Shown in pieces: positions 24,619 through 35,984 of a stretch of DNA of 64,000 nt. The translations under genes and the position numbers were made by a program. The DNA lies in the NCBI GenBank assembly GCA_015680685.1, contig MNCI01036132.1, positions 896,863 to 960,862 of the forward strand. Reading direction: 5' to 3'. The notes under the pieces were generated by a model. That model saw only the letters and a list, made by a program, of their open reading frames with translations, was not told the DNA's origin and ran no database searches. Positions within the stretch are counted from its first letter, which is position 1; every line of letters starts with the position of its first letter. The DNA is from Gnetum montanum (lineage: Eukaryota > Streptophyta > Gnetopsida > Gnetales > Gnetaceae).

Positions 24619-25540
24619 AATATCTATAAAGTTTGATTAGGTTATAAAGTTAGTATTTATAGAAGTAGGAACCGAGTGAATACCTTCTATTTGCTAGAAT
24701 TTTTAATTATCCTTTTAAAGATGAGATTTGATGTGATATTCAAATATTTTAGTTGGATGATTCACATTTATGTTCTTGGAATATTATAGTGGAATGACTA
24801 AAGTCTTATCTAGTTGCATCCTACTTTGATATAGGGTCCAATTCGTGATGCATTTTCATTTTAGTATTGGGATGAACATGCTTACCAAGGGCTTTCAAGA
24901 AGTGAAGTTGAAGATTATGCCTTAGCCTCTAACTTATCCTTCTTTAGGGGGTTTACATGGGTAGTATTATAGAGAAGAAAAAATGAATTAGCCATAGCTA
25001 AGATCCTAGCTATGGAATGATGAGTGATTGTAGTCTCATTTCAAGGATAAGGGTTGCTTAGCTAGTAGGGCACCATCTTCTAATATAAATCTTTAAATCA
25101 TGATTGACTTCTAAATATTAATATTAGACTAAAGATCCAGCCTTAAGCATTTAGAAGAAATGCATATGTCTTACTCATATCCATGAGAATCACAATGGAT
25201 GGGGATAATTTATTGAGTATACAAGGAGAAGAGGTTCCATCCCCAAATATTAGAACCCTAGCAAGTAAAAAGAGACATGTATCATCACTTGTGGATACCA
25301 CTTCAATATCTCTGGTAACATTACAATAAAAAAAAGGATGAATTAGCACTCATGCTCCTCTTGGTTCCCCATATATAGCTTTCTTAAATTTTTTTTGAAA
25401 CAATGATTCATATGGGTCCTAATACTCTGGCTTATTTCCCTCTTAGGTAGGAAGAGAAGAGAGAAAATGGAGCACTTAAGTAAGCCCTTAGGTAGTGGTG
25501 TAACTTCATTTTAATAGAAAATAATATTCAACCTACTAAA
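24619..25540. other. Left flank of Tat-1, unassigned
   Basis: No coding similarity is seen. Together with 43,872-44,800 it is the interrupted target of the Tat-1 insertion, so the two flanks should be read as one original sequence. That sequence may be the 3' region of chromovirus-2. Confidence 0.35.
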
Positions 25541-25545
25541 TCTAG
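25541..25545. repeat. Target-site duplication of Tat-1 (left copy)
   Basis: TCTAG precedes the 5' LTR and is repeated exactly at 43,867-43,871 after the 3' LTR, the 5-bp signature of Ty3/gypsy integration. Confidence 0.93.
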
Positions 25546-27230
25546 TGAAACACCACAAAATGTCAACTTAACACTTTGAAACAAGAACAATTCAAGCCCC
25601 TTTCAGCATTCAGGAAGCAAAACTTGACTAAGGCATGGAATTCACACCCAGGTTTCTCAAGCCAGCTTACTCATGATGCCAAGCTAGCTTGCCCTCAATG
25701 TGACCAAACCATTAGAGCTTCCAAATCAGATCAAAACAATCCTAATTTGAATGGGCAAGGCCCCTCTCAAGCCCATTAATGATTACTCCAAGCTTTGGCA
25801 TCCAAAATCCAAGATTTCAGGTCAAAATCACACAAACTTTGAGGTCATGCCCAGGTCACGCTGGCAACGTGAGTCCAGCGTGAGTAACTAAAAACTGCCT
25901 CAAAACTACCCCAAAAAAGCATCAAAATGGTCTAATTTCGAGGGTACAACCCACCCTCAACCTTCATTAATGATTTCTTCGAGTTTTAGCCTCCAAAACT
26001 TCAGATTTCATTTCCAAAAATGTTCATTTTCATTGCTCATGCCCAAGTCACACTAACAACGTGAGCCCAGCGTAAGTTGCCAGAATGACTTGGATCAAGG
26101 CATAGACAGACTCAAATTCAGCTTGCAACTCATCTATAAAGGTAGGCAGCAATTACACTTGAAAGAAAGGTCTTAGAAAATCAAGATTTGGTGTTAAATG
26201 AACCATTCCAACTTGCTCATGCCAAGCTCACGTCTAGCTAACACCCAGGTCACGCTGAGGTCACACTGACAGCGTGAGCGCAGCATGAGCTACCAAAAGT
26301 GGCCTAGAGCATTCTAGCTACATGCCGAAGGCACACCAGGACAAGATCAACTCACGCTGATAGCCTTGATGAAGCAAGAACATCTCAAACAGCCACAGAA
26401 CCACTCATGTTGGCATCCTGCAACAACTAGTTCGTAGATCAAGAGGTTCCAAGCAAGCCAGAATCAAGATCTCTTATTATACACTATTATTTTATTGTAA
26501 ATTTACAACATTTTTGAGCTCTTACACTTCAAATTGTATGCATGAGTGTAATGTAAATCAATACACATTGTAAGATACAAGGCATCCAGTCTAGAACGTA
26601 GTCTACCCATGTACAACTATCACGCGATCCATTTTTCACGGATCTCACAACTAGTGACCTCATTCGCAAATCCTACTCCTGAGCCTAACAAAATGTATAA
26701 ATATCCTATTCATTGACATAAACAAGGTTGGAAAAATTTGGAGTGAGAAAACCAGTAATCCTGAGCCCTACGTACATGATTTCCAACACCTGCAAACACC
26801 TCGCATTGGAGCTTAACGTCTAACTGCAATCCAGACACGTGACTGCATTTTGACCGATGCACATCTTATTGATAAATACAACATAGTTTTATTTTTCCCT
26901 TCCATTTTGTGTTCCGTTTCATTATTTGCATTGTTCCACTTTATTGCATGTTTCTACATACATTCTATTCACATTGATATGCTATATTGCATATTTACAT
27001 TTCGTTACATCACATTCTCTCATTTTACATGTCGGGACGATAACCCCAGCACAGGCCATTAGTGTATGCTCGAGGAAGTCCTTGGTTGATCTGCGTGTAG
27101 ACCATCCAAGGCACTCTACCTTTGTTTTTTCAGCTTGCCCTCACAAAAAGGCAGGGTCGTCTGTATCTCTCTGGAGATCTTTCAGTGTTCATTTTCCTCC
27201 AGCCTTACGCTAATGATTTCGAATAGTACA
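25546..27230 (+). repeat. Tat-1 5' LTR (1,685 bp)
   Basis: TG...CA ends match the 3' copy. U3 contains several CACGCTGG/CCAGCGTGAG word pairs. The clearest is the inverted repeat TCACGCTGG (25,856-25,864) and CCAGCGTGA (25,875-25,883), with further diverged versions near 26,045-26,075 and 26,250-26,290. R/U5 follows the TATA box and ends CCTTACGCTAATGATTTCG plus ATAGTACA. Confidence 0.95.
26696..26703 (+). promoter_or_regulatory. TATA box of the Tat-1 5' LTR
   Basis: TATAAATA lies about 530 bases before the LTR end. The same octamer is kept in the 3' LTR at 43,331-43,338. Confidence 0.7.
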
Positions 27231-27235
27231 GAAAT

Positions 27236-27252
27236 TGGCGCTAGAAGGAGGG
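27236..27252 (+). other. Tat-1 primer-binding site
   Basis: TGGCGCTAGAAGGAGGG starts five bases after the LTR end. TGG is the complement of the tRNA CCA end, and the sequence is clearly not the tRNA-Asp site of the Athila elements here. I cannot name the tRNA with certainty. Confidence 0.75.
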
Positions 27253-27356
27253 CATCCTGCTTACCGTTTGACAAAACCTTGGTCACCCCGCGGTTCGAAA
27301 CGTTGCACAGATTAAGCACTGAAACCAAAACCCTCATTCACGAAGAGCCTATTCGT

Positions 27357-27490
27357 GCTAAGCTTGCTCACGTTGCAGAGTTACGCATGCTGAGCTTGCT
27401 CATGCTAAACCCAGTTACGCACGCTAAGCTTGCTCACGTTGAACCCAGTTACACATGTTGAGCTTGCTCATGCTAAACCCAGTTATGCAC
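27357..27490 (+). repeat. Leader tandem array, four units of 32-34 bp
   Basis: Units at 27,357, 27,389, 27,423 and 27,457 share AGCTTGCTCA and CAGTTA(C/T)(G/A)CA. Odd and even units alternate between CACGTTG and CATGCTAAA forms, suggesting growth as a 68-bp pair. A shorter fifth piece follows. The GCTCACG words echo those in the LTR U3. It lies between the PBS and gag. Confidence 0.85.
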
Positions 27491-27580
27491 GCTGCACAGT
27501 TGCACACGCTACCCAGCTTGCTCAAGCTAGGCTTGCATACGTTGTTTACATAAATTCAACTAGTCAATCTAGTTACACAC

Positions 27581-30210
27581 ATGAAACCTTCCCAGATCAA
27601 AGCAACATTGTCCATTTTCGACCTTAATGCTGAAATCTCAAACCCTGTGACTGCAATCAAATCCATATTCACCGTTGTAGAGATAAACCCTCAAGGACCA
27701 ACTCATCAATCACTTAGGTTACAAGGCAAAGGCCCCGCCTATACAATTCTCACCCCGGAACAATACAACTTCATCTACGTAAAGATCCAAGCCAACCTGC
27801 CCATTGATCACGCGGAAATGGAAGCAAAATGACATTATGAACTCATCTATAAGGGGGGCCATAACTTTATCCCTTTAGCATATGATGTGATTCCCCTCTC
27901 TGAATCCTATCATGAACTCATATCCTAGCTCCTCATGGCAAGGAATCAAACCTTGCAGCAACCCACCATAGAGCCTCAAAACAGGGACAAGGAAGATCAT
28001 TTCGCGGCTCAATCCGAACATGGGGATTCGTACCACACTCTCAATCCTCATACTTATGCAAACCCATTATTCCACCCTTTCACAGGAGAAACTATTTCTT
28101 TTCATGTATTTACAAACACTCGAGCACCTGTCTCTCAACAGGAAGCACCTAGCCTTATGCCTACTTTCCCTACGACCAACACCCAATTCACTATGCCCAT
28201 CCTGCTATCCCTCTGATTACCACTTTACCCTCCCTCTCACAAGGACAATCCCAAAAACTCCCCTCTCAAGCTAATATGGAAGCAACCTTCTGATCCCAAA
28301 TAATTGGACTGCCATCCATGATACCTGCTTCTACATCCGTCCATTACATACCATGAGTGCAAATTCGAGAAATGCCCTTCACTACTTCAACTCAACAGGT
28401 TCAGGGTGTTTCCTCACAACTTGTAACTGGGCAGTGGCCCACACCTGTCATTCAAGAACATCAACCGGCTCATTATGGCATACCATCTGTTACAATCCCA
28501 TCCATGAATGTCCCTCAAGTACAACCATCAACAACCCTATAGTCCTTTTTCCCACCAACCACACAACAATCTAACTATTATCATGCTCAATCTAACCAAC
28601 CAGCCAGTCCACCTAGTGCCCAAAAGTGGGTAGAGGCTAGAAAGATGATGCAAGCATTGATCAATGAGGTGAAGCACCTCAAGATTGCAAACACTGAAGA
28701 AGTCACGGTCATGGATTTTTCTCAAGATGATCCGATTAGCTCTTCAGTGCCACCATTGACTCTACCAAAAGGAATTTCACTGTCGCAACTAACCAAGTAT
28801 AACCGAGAGGGAGATCCAAATGCTCACCTAATAACATTCCGATTAGAGTGTCTCTTACTTCAAGCATGGCCTCATGCAATCCTACGTGTGTTCACCATGT
28901 CCTTAACTAGGAGAGCCTTAGACTGGTACCGAGCCCTACCGCGTAACTCCATATCCTCTCTAGAGGATTTGTTACATCAATTCGTTACCCGTTTTAAGTA
29001 TAACCTGAAGCCTGAAGCCACACTAGATAGTCTAATCCAAATAAAATAAGTGCCATTAGAGCTTGTACAGAAGTTCATCCAAAGATGGAGCACTACCCTT
29101 AACGAACTTCACGAGCCTATCTCGGAAAAGTATTTACTTACAATCCTCAAGAGTGCCATGAATGATTTTGTTAAGTCAAAACTTTATTATCTGAAAGCTC
29201 GCACTTTGAGTCAAGCATTTGTCCAAATCAAAAACATAGAAGAGGCAGCACAGACAAGTCATGAACCAGCTTACTTAAATTTCAAAGGCCAACATATGAA
29301 GAAAGATAAAGACAAATCTAAGGCAATAGTCACAGCAGTGGCAGAGGCCTTTCGGCCCAAAAATGCAGGGCAAAAAGGGAAACAACCCGTCGCCCCCACT
29401 AGTCAGGAAAGAACCGTGCCTACTCCTACACCTGAACCCTCCTCTGCCCAAACTACTAACACGAGTCATACTCATACCTTCGAACGAAAAGACCCTACCT
29501 AGTACACACCCTTGCCCATGAAGCCTTCAAAATTACTGGACCAACTTCTGAAGGTTGGGTTGATTCAACATAAACAAATGTCTCCTGCAGCATCTCAAAG
29601 ACATGATTGATACTATGAGTTGGTTAAAGACCCAACGTTAGCAACGGTTAATGAACCCCCTGTTCCAAGAGGTTTTAGGTTAGATAGATTCTGTGAGTAT
29701 CACCAACGATGTGGGCATGGAACCGATTATTGCTTTACCCTAAAACAAGGCATACAACATATGATTGATAGAGGTGAGATAGTCCTTGACGAGGCCAACC
29801 CAGTAAGACCTCAAAATTAGACTATGGGGGTCTACAAAGATCCTCTTAACACAAAGGAGTCGCCCTATGTGATTAACACCATCCATGTCAGCAATGAATA
29901 AGACACCCCACGAAGGCCTTTTGTGCTTTGTGCACTTGCTAAAACTGTATCTACACTAACACCTCCACGAGCTCCTTTTGCCGCACATACACCTCCTACA
30001 CCACAAAAACCATTTGTCATCTGAGTACACCTAGTAGTTGCAACAACAAACATGCCATCGCAAACTCGACCTACTCCATTTGTAATTCGGGTGCTGCAAC
30101 ACATCGATGTACAACCCCCAATAGTTCCCCCGCGACCCTCGCGAGAACGCCTCGCTAACCAACTAACCAGGAACGTTTGGCAAAAGAGCGTCATTGTCAT
30201 GAGTTAGGAC
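27581..30210 (+). pseudogene. gag: Tat-1 gag
   Basis: This is a capsid/nucleocapsid polyprotein. The N-terminal part (27,581-28,216) is in one frame with stops; a frameshift before about 28,357 leads to the frame kept through protease. A Gln/Pro-rich linker is followed by the Retrotrans_gag core (28,645-29,260), with LTKYNREGDPNAHL and ALDWYRALP. In-frame stops lie at 29,047, 29,500, 29,608 and 29,818. The finger at about 29,686-29,740 reads CEYHQRCGHGTDYC, i.e. C-x2-H-x4-H-x4-C, the variant typical of Tat/Ogre gag proteins. After 29,820 the same frame continues with stops as a Pro-rich tail to about 30,200. The gag core aligns closely with Tat-2 at the right edge. Confidence 0.85.
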
Positions 30211-30666
30211 CACCAAAACCCACATCGTTGAATGTCATTCCTATGGTTCCAGTTGCTGATCAGCCCAACATGAGTCATAAAGACAAGAACTCTAGAGTAT
30301 CCAGTGTCCCAAATCCAACAGCTGCAGCTAACAATGCAAAAACTCTTCCATGAGAAATACAAATGTTTGGTCGAATGGATCAAGTCTCAACAGACAAAAA
30401 TATTCCGAATAGTAAAGACTTGCCCAGTGCCCTAACCTAGGTTACACAGGCCTTAAAACAAAAAAAACACTTCCCTAAGTCTGTATGACCTAGTAATGAC
30501 CTCCCAGGTACATAGGGAAGCTCTAGTACGTATGTTGACTTCAATCCCCATTAGTGAAGACCTTCCTGCAAATGAACCTTCCATTTATGCCGTATTGTCT
30601 CCGCATCAAGAATCAAGGCCCACATCTCTAGGATTCCACACCAATGATATTAAATGAGATGAAAAA

Positions 30667-31365
30667 ATGGGGGAAGTCACTACCGCCCCTATGTTTATAA
30701 CAATACAAGTTAACCAATTTAAGATACATAGGGTGCATGTCGATGATGGGGTAGCAACCAATGTAATACCTTTTTTTGTCATCGAACGACTAGGCCTCGC
30801 GGAGCAAATACGGCCAACAACAACATCATTCTTGAAATCTTTCAGTGGTTCCCGTGTCATGGTAAAAGGCATTGTTACCTTGGACTTCATAGCAAGGGAC
30901 CAGTTCCCCACATCAACCAAATTTGTAGTCATTGATGAGATGCTGGGTTTCAATCTGATTTTGGGACAGCCTTGGTTAGCTCAATTAAAAGCCGTATCAT
31001 CACTAATCCACCAAGAAATTCACCTACCTTATGAGGGTGGTGAAATCGTAATACACGGGGATGCGGCAACATCACTTACTTCCTCACACGTAGGAGCTAA
31101 CCAAGAGTCAAAGGTTGAATTCTCTGAGCCTAAGCAAGACACAACTAGTGAAGCCCTAGACAATGGCCAGTCTCCAACCCGCAACCTTTCTAAAATAGAG
31201 GAAGCATTAGAAGATGTGGACATAGGAGCCATTCCTGCAGATGTCCCTTGGTCAGAACTACCATTTGACATATCCAGCAAGGGGGATGGTAAGTACAAGA
31301 TCATGCCTACACATCCCATCCTCCACAACAAATTACAAAAATTAGAGAAACAGATCAAAAACTAA
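30667..31365 (+). pseudogene. Tat-1 retropepsin-like protease
   Basis: This is an aspartic protease in the same frame as gag and open for 232 codons. The active-site region reads VHVDDGVATNVIP where Tat elements usually have a D-G-G-S motif, so the triad is D-D-G. The second conserved part, FNLILGQPWL, is present. A Glu/Ser/Asp-rich linker follows and ends SELPFDIS...KLEKQIKN. It aligns along its length with Tat-2 (61,540-62,230), which carries the same DDG. It is labelled a pseudogene because the polyprotein around it is broken, although this segment is open. The upstream 30,530-30,660 part also matches (LTSIPISED). Confidence 0.8.
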
Positions 31366-31374
31366 GACGAATTA

Positions 31375-31580
31375 CCAAGCATCCAAAATGATGTTAAACT
31401 ACCAAATGTCCGCAACGATGTTAAATTAGCCATGGTCAGAAATGGTTGGTTCCTTTTTTAAAATTCACCGAAGCAACTACAGTCTCCTCCTTTTCTTCAT
31501 CAAAGATGCAATAGTCCATCATGACTTTAAACTAACATGTGTAGCCTAAAATGGCTTTAAACTAGAGCACAGTATACCAC
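31375..31580 (+). repeat. Boundary repeats I (protease side), Tat-1
   Basis: This short cluster holds degenerate units around the core ATGA(C/T)(G/T)TTAAACTA: about 31,387 (ATGATGTTAAACTACC), 31,426, 31,520 (GTCCATCATGACTTTAAACT) and 31,549. It lies between protease and the 3' end of the antisense gene. The same core recurs at 37,800-37,870 and 40,700-41,040, and reverse-complemented in Tat-2. Confidence 0.65.
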
Positions 31581-32099
31581 CAATTTACCGAAACTTTGCT
31601 ACATCATTATCGTTCATATTTTGCAAGTTACAATGTTCGTTTTATTTTTGCCAGACATGATTCTGGTTTACATTCACGTTCGCAAATAAACTACAAAAAA
31701 AAAAGAAAACAAAATATATAAATATATGTAATGTGGAGTGTTAACATGGCAATAGGATGATGACATATTACACCATGATCATGTTACATTTGTCTTCACA
31801 TATCCCAAAAGCAACAAAACAAATCGAAAAACTAAAAGGCAAAGAAAAAGAGAAAACAAACTAACAAAACCACTGAAAAGAATGATAAGACTAGCGAGCC
31901 AAATTATGCACTAGCATTAGGAGGGGGCTGGTCCTCAAAATCTTCTACGGCATCAACTCCCGTCCCACTGGGGCTAGCCTCACCATCATGTCCCTATGAA
32001 AAATAAAAAGAAAAATGAGAAAAACAAGAAAATATGTAAACACAGACAAAAAAATTAACAATGCAAAGTACTAAAAAGGGGGGGATGATCAAAAGCAAT

Positions 32100-32889
32100 A
32101 AAATACTCACAGGTGAGGAAGACCTAAGATTAGCTTCCAGGCACCGTAGAATCTCTTCTTCAAGCACGCACGCCCAATCTTTCTCAAGTCCGAGGTCGAT
32201 ATTGGCCAAGGTTTTACCCTTGTCCACTGAAGACCAGGAGGGGCGCTCAAGAGAAAACATACTTGTTGAAACTTCCTCAGAGGCAATGGTAATGGATCTC
32301 TCAAGAGACCCCTCCACTTCTGTACATTCGACAAACTTCTCATAGGAAGAGCGCAAGCCTAACCCCTCCACGAACATCTCCAACCGGCGACGTTCCACTA
32401 ATTCCTCTTTCAACCATTTTTTGTATTGGTGCTTATGATCTTTATGATCCTAGCCCCATTTACGTACTTTGGATGTGAAAGATTTCTAGTCATGGCACTT
32501 CCTATTTAACAAATCCATCTAGGCCCTCTGTTCGGCCAGATCCCGAATCACCTGCACCTTGTTATTCAAGCCTGCCCAATAACATGCATAGGTGATCTCG
32601 GACGTACGCCAGGTACTATCGCCTGCCAATCTAGTAGAGGAAAAATCATAACGGGCTTGCAAGTCATTCCTCTCCTCTATCACCTTCACCAAATTTTCCT
32701 TCGATGATTGAATTTCAAGCCATAACTGTTCAATTGAGCACCTGCAGGTCCAGAGAGACTTGGCATTAGGAACAACACAACCCGAAACCGCATCATAAAT
32801 CCCTCTTGGGATTTGCTCAATATCTTTGGGTAATTCTAAGAGACCATCAATATGGGTAGCCTTGAAAGAACTCCATTGAAGCTTCGCAC
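32100..32889 (-). pseudogene. Antisense gene last exon(s): charged helical C-terminus (Tat-1)
   Basis: After an acceptor at TTGTAG|GTGCG the frame reads KLQWSSFKATHIDGL and PKDIEQIPRGIYD, then a Glu/Lys/Leu-rich helical part containing ITYACYWAGLNNKV and AEQRA. After a stop it continues HKHQYKKWLKEELVERR and EMFVEGLG. Tat-2 matches with KMAEQ, HKHQYK, LKKESVEWHKRELFIQGIQ. The composition suggests coiled coil. Confidence 0.55.
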
Positions 32890-33492
32890 CTACAAGTACA
32901 AACATTACATATATAAGCCAACAAGAGACCTCCAATAGATGCAAAAGCACAATGAACTCAGGTACTTAGTATAAAGTACACACCTAATTCAGGATGAGCC
33001 TATCTCAAACGAGCAACAACATTATTGACAATGCCAGTAACAAAGTCTACTTTATTAGGCATCTCATGCCACAACCTCAATGGATCGGTGAATGTTGAAT
33101 CTATACGGGAAGGCATCTCAACTGGGGCCTCAAACCCCGACCCATCTACCTAAGATCCATGTGCTTTGGGCACCTCATCATCCATGTCTGATGTTAAGAA
33201 GAGTCATGATAATCAAAACAATGTACAAAACTACGAAACAAAATGCAGATCAAACTAACAAGACTTACCAATGGGCCCCTTGCTGGTTAGCTCAGGCGGA
33301 TCACCAAGGTGTAGAGACCCATCAAAGAAACCATCAAAAACACCTTTCTCCTTGCTTGAATGCTTCAGGGCATCTAAAGCCTCAGCAACTGTCACTTCCA
33401 TGGTACCTGTTTCATCCTCTTACCGTAAAACAGGAATAGCCTCAACTGCTTCTTCTCTCGTTTCCTCCTCTTCATTACACACAGTGATGACC

Positions 33493-33579
33493 ATTTCAGG
33501 CTCATCCATTGGAGCTAATTCTTCCCTTTCCCTCTNATTTCAGGCTCATCCATTGGAGCTAATTCTTCCCTTTCCCTCT
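33493..33579. other. Assembly join: 43-bp exact repeat around a single N
   Basis: The 43 bases at 33,493-33,535 are repeated exactly at 33,537-33,579 with one undetermined base (33,536) between. Overlapping contig ends joined without merging would give this pattern. It lies in the antisense gene's acid-rich exon and shifts its frame. Confidence 0.85.
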
Positions 33580-33710
33580 CGGGGGTATCCTCTATTAGCA
33601 CCAATAAATCTAAAGTTATCATGACATAATAGGTATACATATTTAAGTAAGCAAGTGAATTCAAAAAGCGATAAAAAAAACACTTAAAGTGAAAATAATA
33701 AAATACTTAC

Positions 33711-34759
33711 CCACTCTTGGCAAAGTGAATCGAATCTTCTTTACCCTTGGTGGCCTCACCTCCATAGTAGGATCTCTCGGATGCTCACCCCTTTTCACCT
33801 TAGCCTTGGCCTTCCCGACAGTCTCCTGGATCAAGCACTCAGCTCTCCTAACACTTGTGTGCATCTTGGGTGGATCCAACTCCAAGCTATCATGCGAATG
33901 ATGGGAATGACTAGCTATGCCCCCTATTGTGATAGAGACTAACTCCTCGATGCCTTCAGGTGGATCTTGGGATCTAGTGGTGTTAAATAAGTGATAGATC
34001 CAGGGGCGAGACAACTGTGAACGATCCCTTAACACATAATGTTTATCTCCATAGACCACTAAGAACTTAGCAAACCTATGGAGATAGCCCACAAAAAAGG
34101 CAAAGATGAAGTGGTACCTAGCATCAACATTGGAACGTAGACTAATGATCTCTCCACAAAGACCTAATACAAGGAACTGCGTCCAATTGTAGCGCATACC
34201 AGTCTCTAAGATTGAGCGCATAACACGTACAAACTCCACCCCAAGACTTCTTGTTTAAGAAAGAGACTTAGCAAATGCTCGTGCTCTAAAGAGCAGGTAC
34301 AGAAAGTTTACCTCCGTCAAGCAAGTATCGTCTTGCATGGCGAAGCCCTTAGGACCTCGTGGTACACCTAGCCAGTCTTCAAGTTCCTTGATCACACGGC
34401 CTTCTCTAGTTCCTCTGTCCACCACCACCTTAGCGCTATCTATTGGTACGCCGAAGAGATCGAAAAATAATTCAACGGTTAGGTGGAAAGACACCTTAAC
34501 TCCCCGAACTTATGTAGTAAAACAGGAGTAATCATCGTTGAAAGAGTCAACGATGGAAACGATTTCGGTCACGGGAACATTGGAAGTCAAGGCAGAAAAT
34601 AGGTCCATCAAGCCTATGCTGGTAAGGCGACTAATGATTTGTTCAGGTGCCTTCTTGTGCAGCCACCGTTGTGACTCCTTTATCTCTCTCCAAACTTCAT
34701 ACAGACAGTGGCCTCAGTGTGCTCGGATATGACAGTAACCTCATCAAGGGGAATAGTCA
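33711..34759 (-). pseudogene. Antisense gene exon 4: conserved novel region (Tat-1)
   Basis: The region includes VTEIVSIVDSFNDDYSCF, LFFDLFGVPIDSAKV, IKELEDWLGV, then VGYLHRFAKFLVVYG and LSRPWIYHLF...EGIEELVSITI. Each part has a counterpart in Tat-2 (VINSFNEKVGCFSTI, SIPIDVAKV, EVLEWLGA, IGYLERFLEFLMVY, LSRCWIKHIY, EGMDNTLSITT). The 34,239-33,661 part is an open frame of 192 codons. A basic, Pro-rich C-terminal part ends at the splice donor. I do not recognise the domain. The 'FGIP(Y/I)D' style is reminiscent of plant-transposon-associated proteins, but that is a weak analogy. Confidence 0.6.
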
Positions 34760-35220
34760 CTATAGAAAATACACATGAGACATTGAGCAAAAATTAAGAA
34801 CATGATAAGCAATGATGTAACAAAAATGAAAACCAAGCCTGGGACACAATCATTTACCACTAGCAAATGGAGTAGGCACACTTGCTGTGGGATCAACCAT
34901 TTGAGGAAAAACAGGCCCATCAGGAGACCAATCCCCATGTAGCCAGCTGCGAACTTGACAACATTCAAAGGCCCTAGAGAACTGCCTAGGATAATTGATG
35001 ATAGCATCCTTGGTCTGGCCTAGCACCACAGCATGAAGAGTAGGGCTCATCATGAATGCCTCCAAGGCAGTGTGTGCTATGGCAAGCCCACTATCATCCT
35101 CATGCAATCCGTGCTCTGAAAAATAGAGCTTGCAAAAGAAAAAGTATGCATACGTAAGCAATGATATAACACTAAAGGAACCAAAGTTAGTACAAGTATA
35201 AGAAGAGCATGCTTGTCTAC

Positions 35221-35661
35221 TTTGTATATTGTTCCAGGTGGATTTTGGAATAGTGTATCTATGCGACAAGCTAGAAAAAGTACGCTACTACTGTTGTAAT
35301 GGCTGCAAGACGGCAATCCCCACACACGAGTCAAGGAGCGTGTAGATCTAGGACCTTCGGGAATGTCTCCCTCGACTATGTATAGCCCCTCATCTATGTC
35401 AACAACAAAAGCTAACACGCCTCGTGTTGAGTCGGGCAACATGGTCTCAACAATATCACGAGTTAGCTACTCACTCAAATAAGACCATATGATAATGCTA
35501 AAATTCTACAAAATGAATGATAAAAATGCGCCAACATTCGGATGAAACCATATTACATGCACCCCGATCCGCATGTCATAACTAAGCATCTTCTGTTCCA
35601 AAGGGCCAAACCAAGATAGCACACCAACAAGTTCACCCACAAGGAGAAAAGGCTTAGGCCC
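35221..35661 (-). pseudogene. Antisense gene exon 2: HAD/FCP1-like domain (Tat-1)
   Basis: The N-terminal PKPFLLVGELVGVLSW aligns with the first motif of FCP1/TIM50-type HAD phosphatases, where plant members read LVLDLNGLL. A WFHPNVGAFLSFIL...NFSIIIWSY segment follows, matching the family's RP-x-x-x-EFL...F-V-x-x-WS block. VWGLPSCSHYNSSSVLF and LFQNPPGTIY match the W-x-x-x-x-F...N-T-L-L-V-D-D-S-P...NPP region. The catalytic Asp residues of motifs I and III are not preserved, so phosphatase activity is unlikely. Two stops occur. The intron after it would be about 105 bases (35,220-35,116). Confidence 0.65.
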
Positions 35662-35984
35662 CTTGCATACAGCCAAAACCTTAGGTAAGTAACTTAAAAT
35701 ATATAAAACATATAAACTATAAAAAAAATAAATGAGAAAATAGACCTAACAAATAACTAACATTCAACGCACACACAAGATCACCCCATGAGACAAGGAC
35801 ATCAATGTCTATTTGATGAATCTAACACTCGCTGGGGTACATTTAAAAATTCACTTTACAGTAAACCAACACATAAGTGCAAATGCAAAACATGTACATT
35901 CACTGTCTAGCCCAAGAAAGTAAAAACAAAAAGATACAAATAACTAGCAACACCAAATGAATAATTTTCTTCCTTCTCAGTCAC

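Noticed and set aside
26850-27213. Plus-strand ORFs repeated at 43,486-43,926
   Set aside because: They lie wholly in LTR R/U5 and occur in both copies because the LTRs are duplicated.
34850-35269. Independent 139-codon minus-strand protein
   Set aside because: It runs across the inferred intron 35,220-35,116. Only the part left of 35,115 matches Tat-2, so it is exon 3 with intron read-through.
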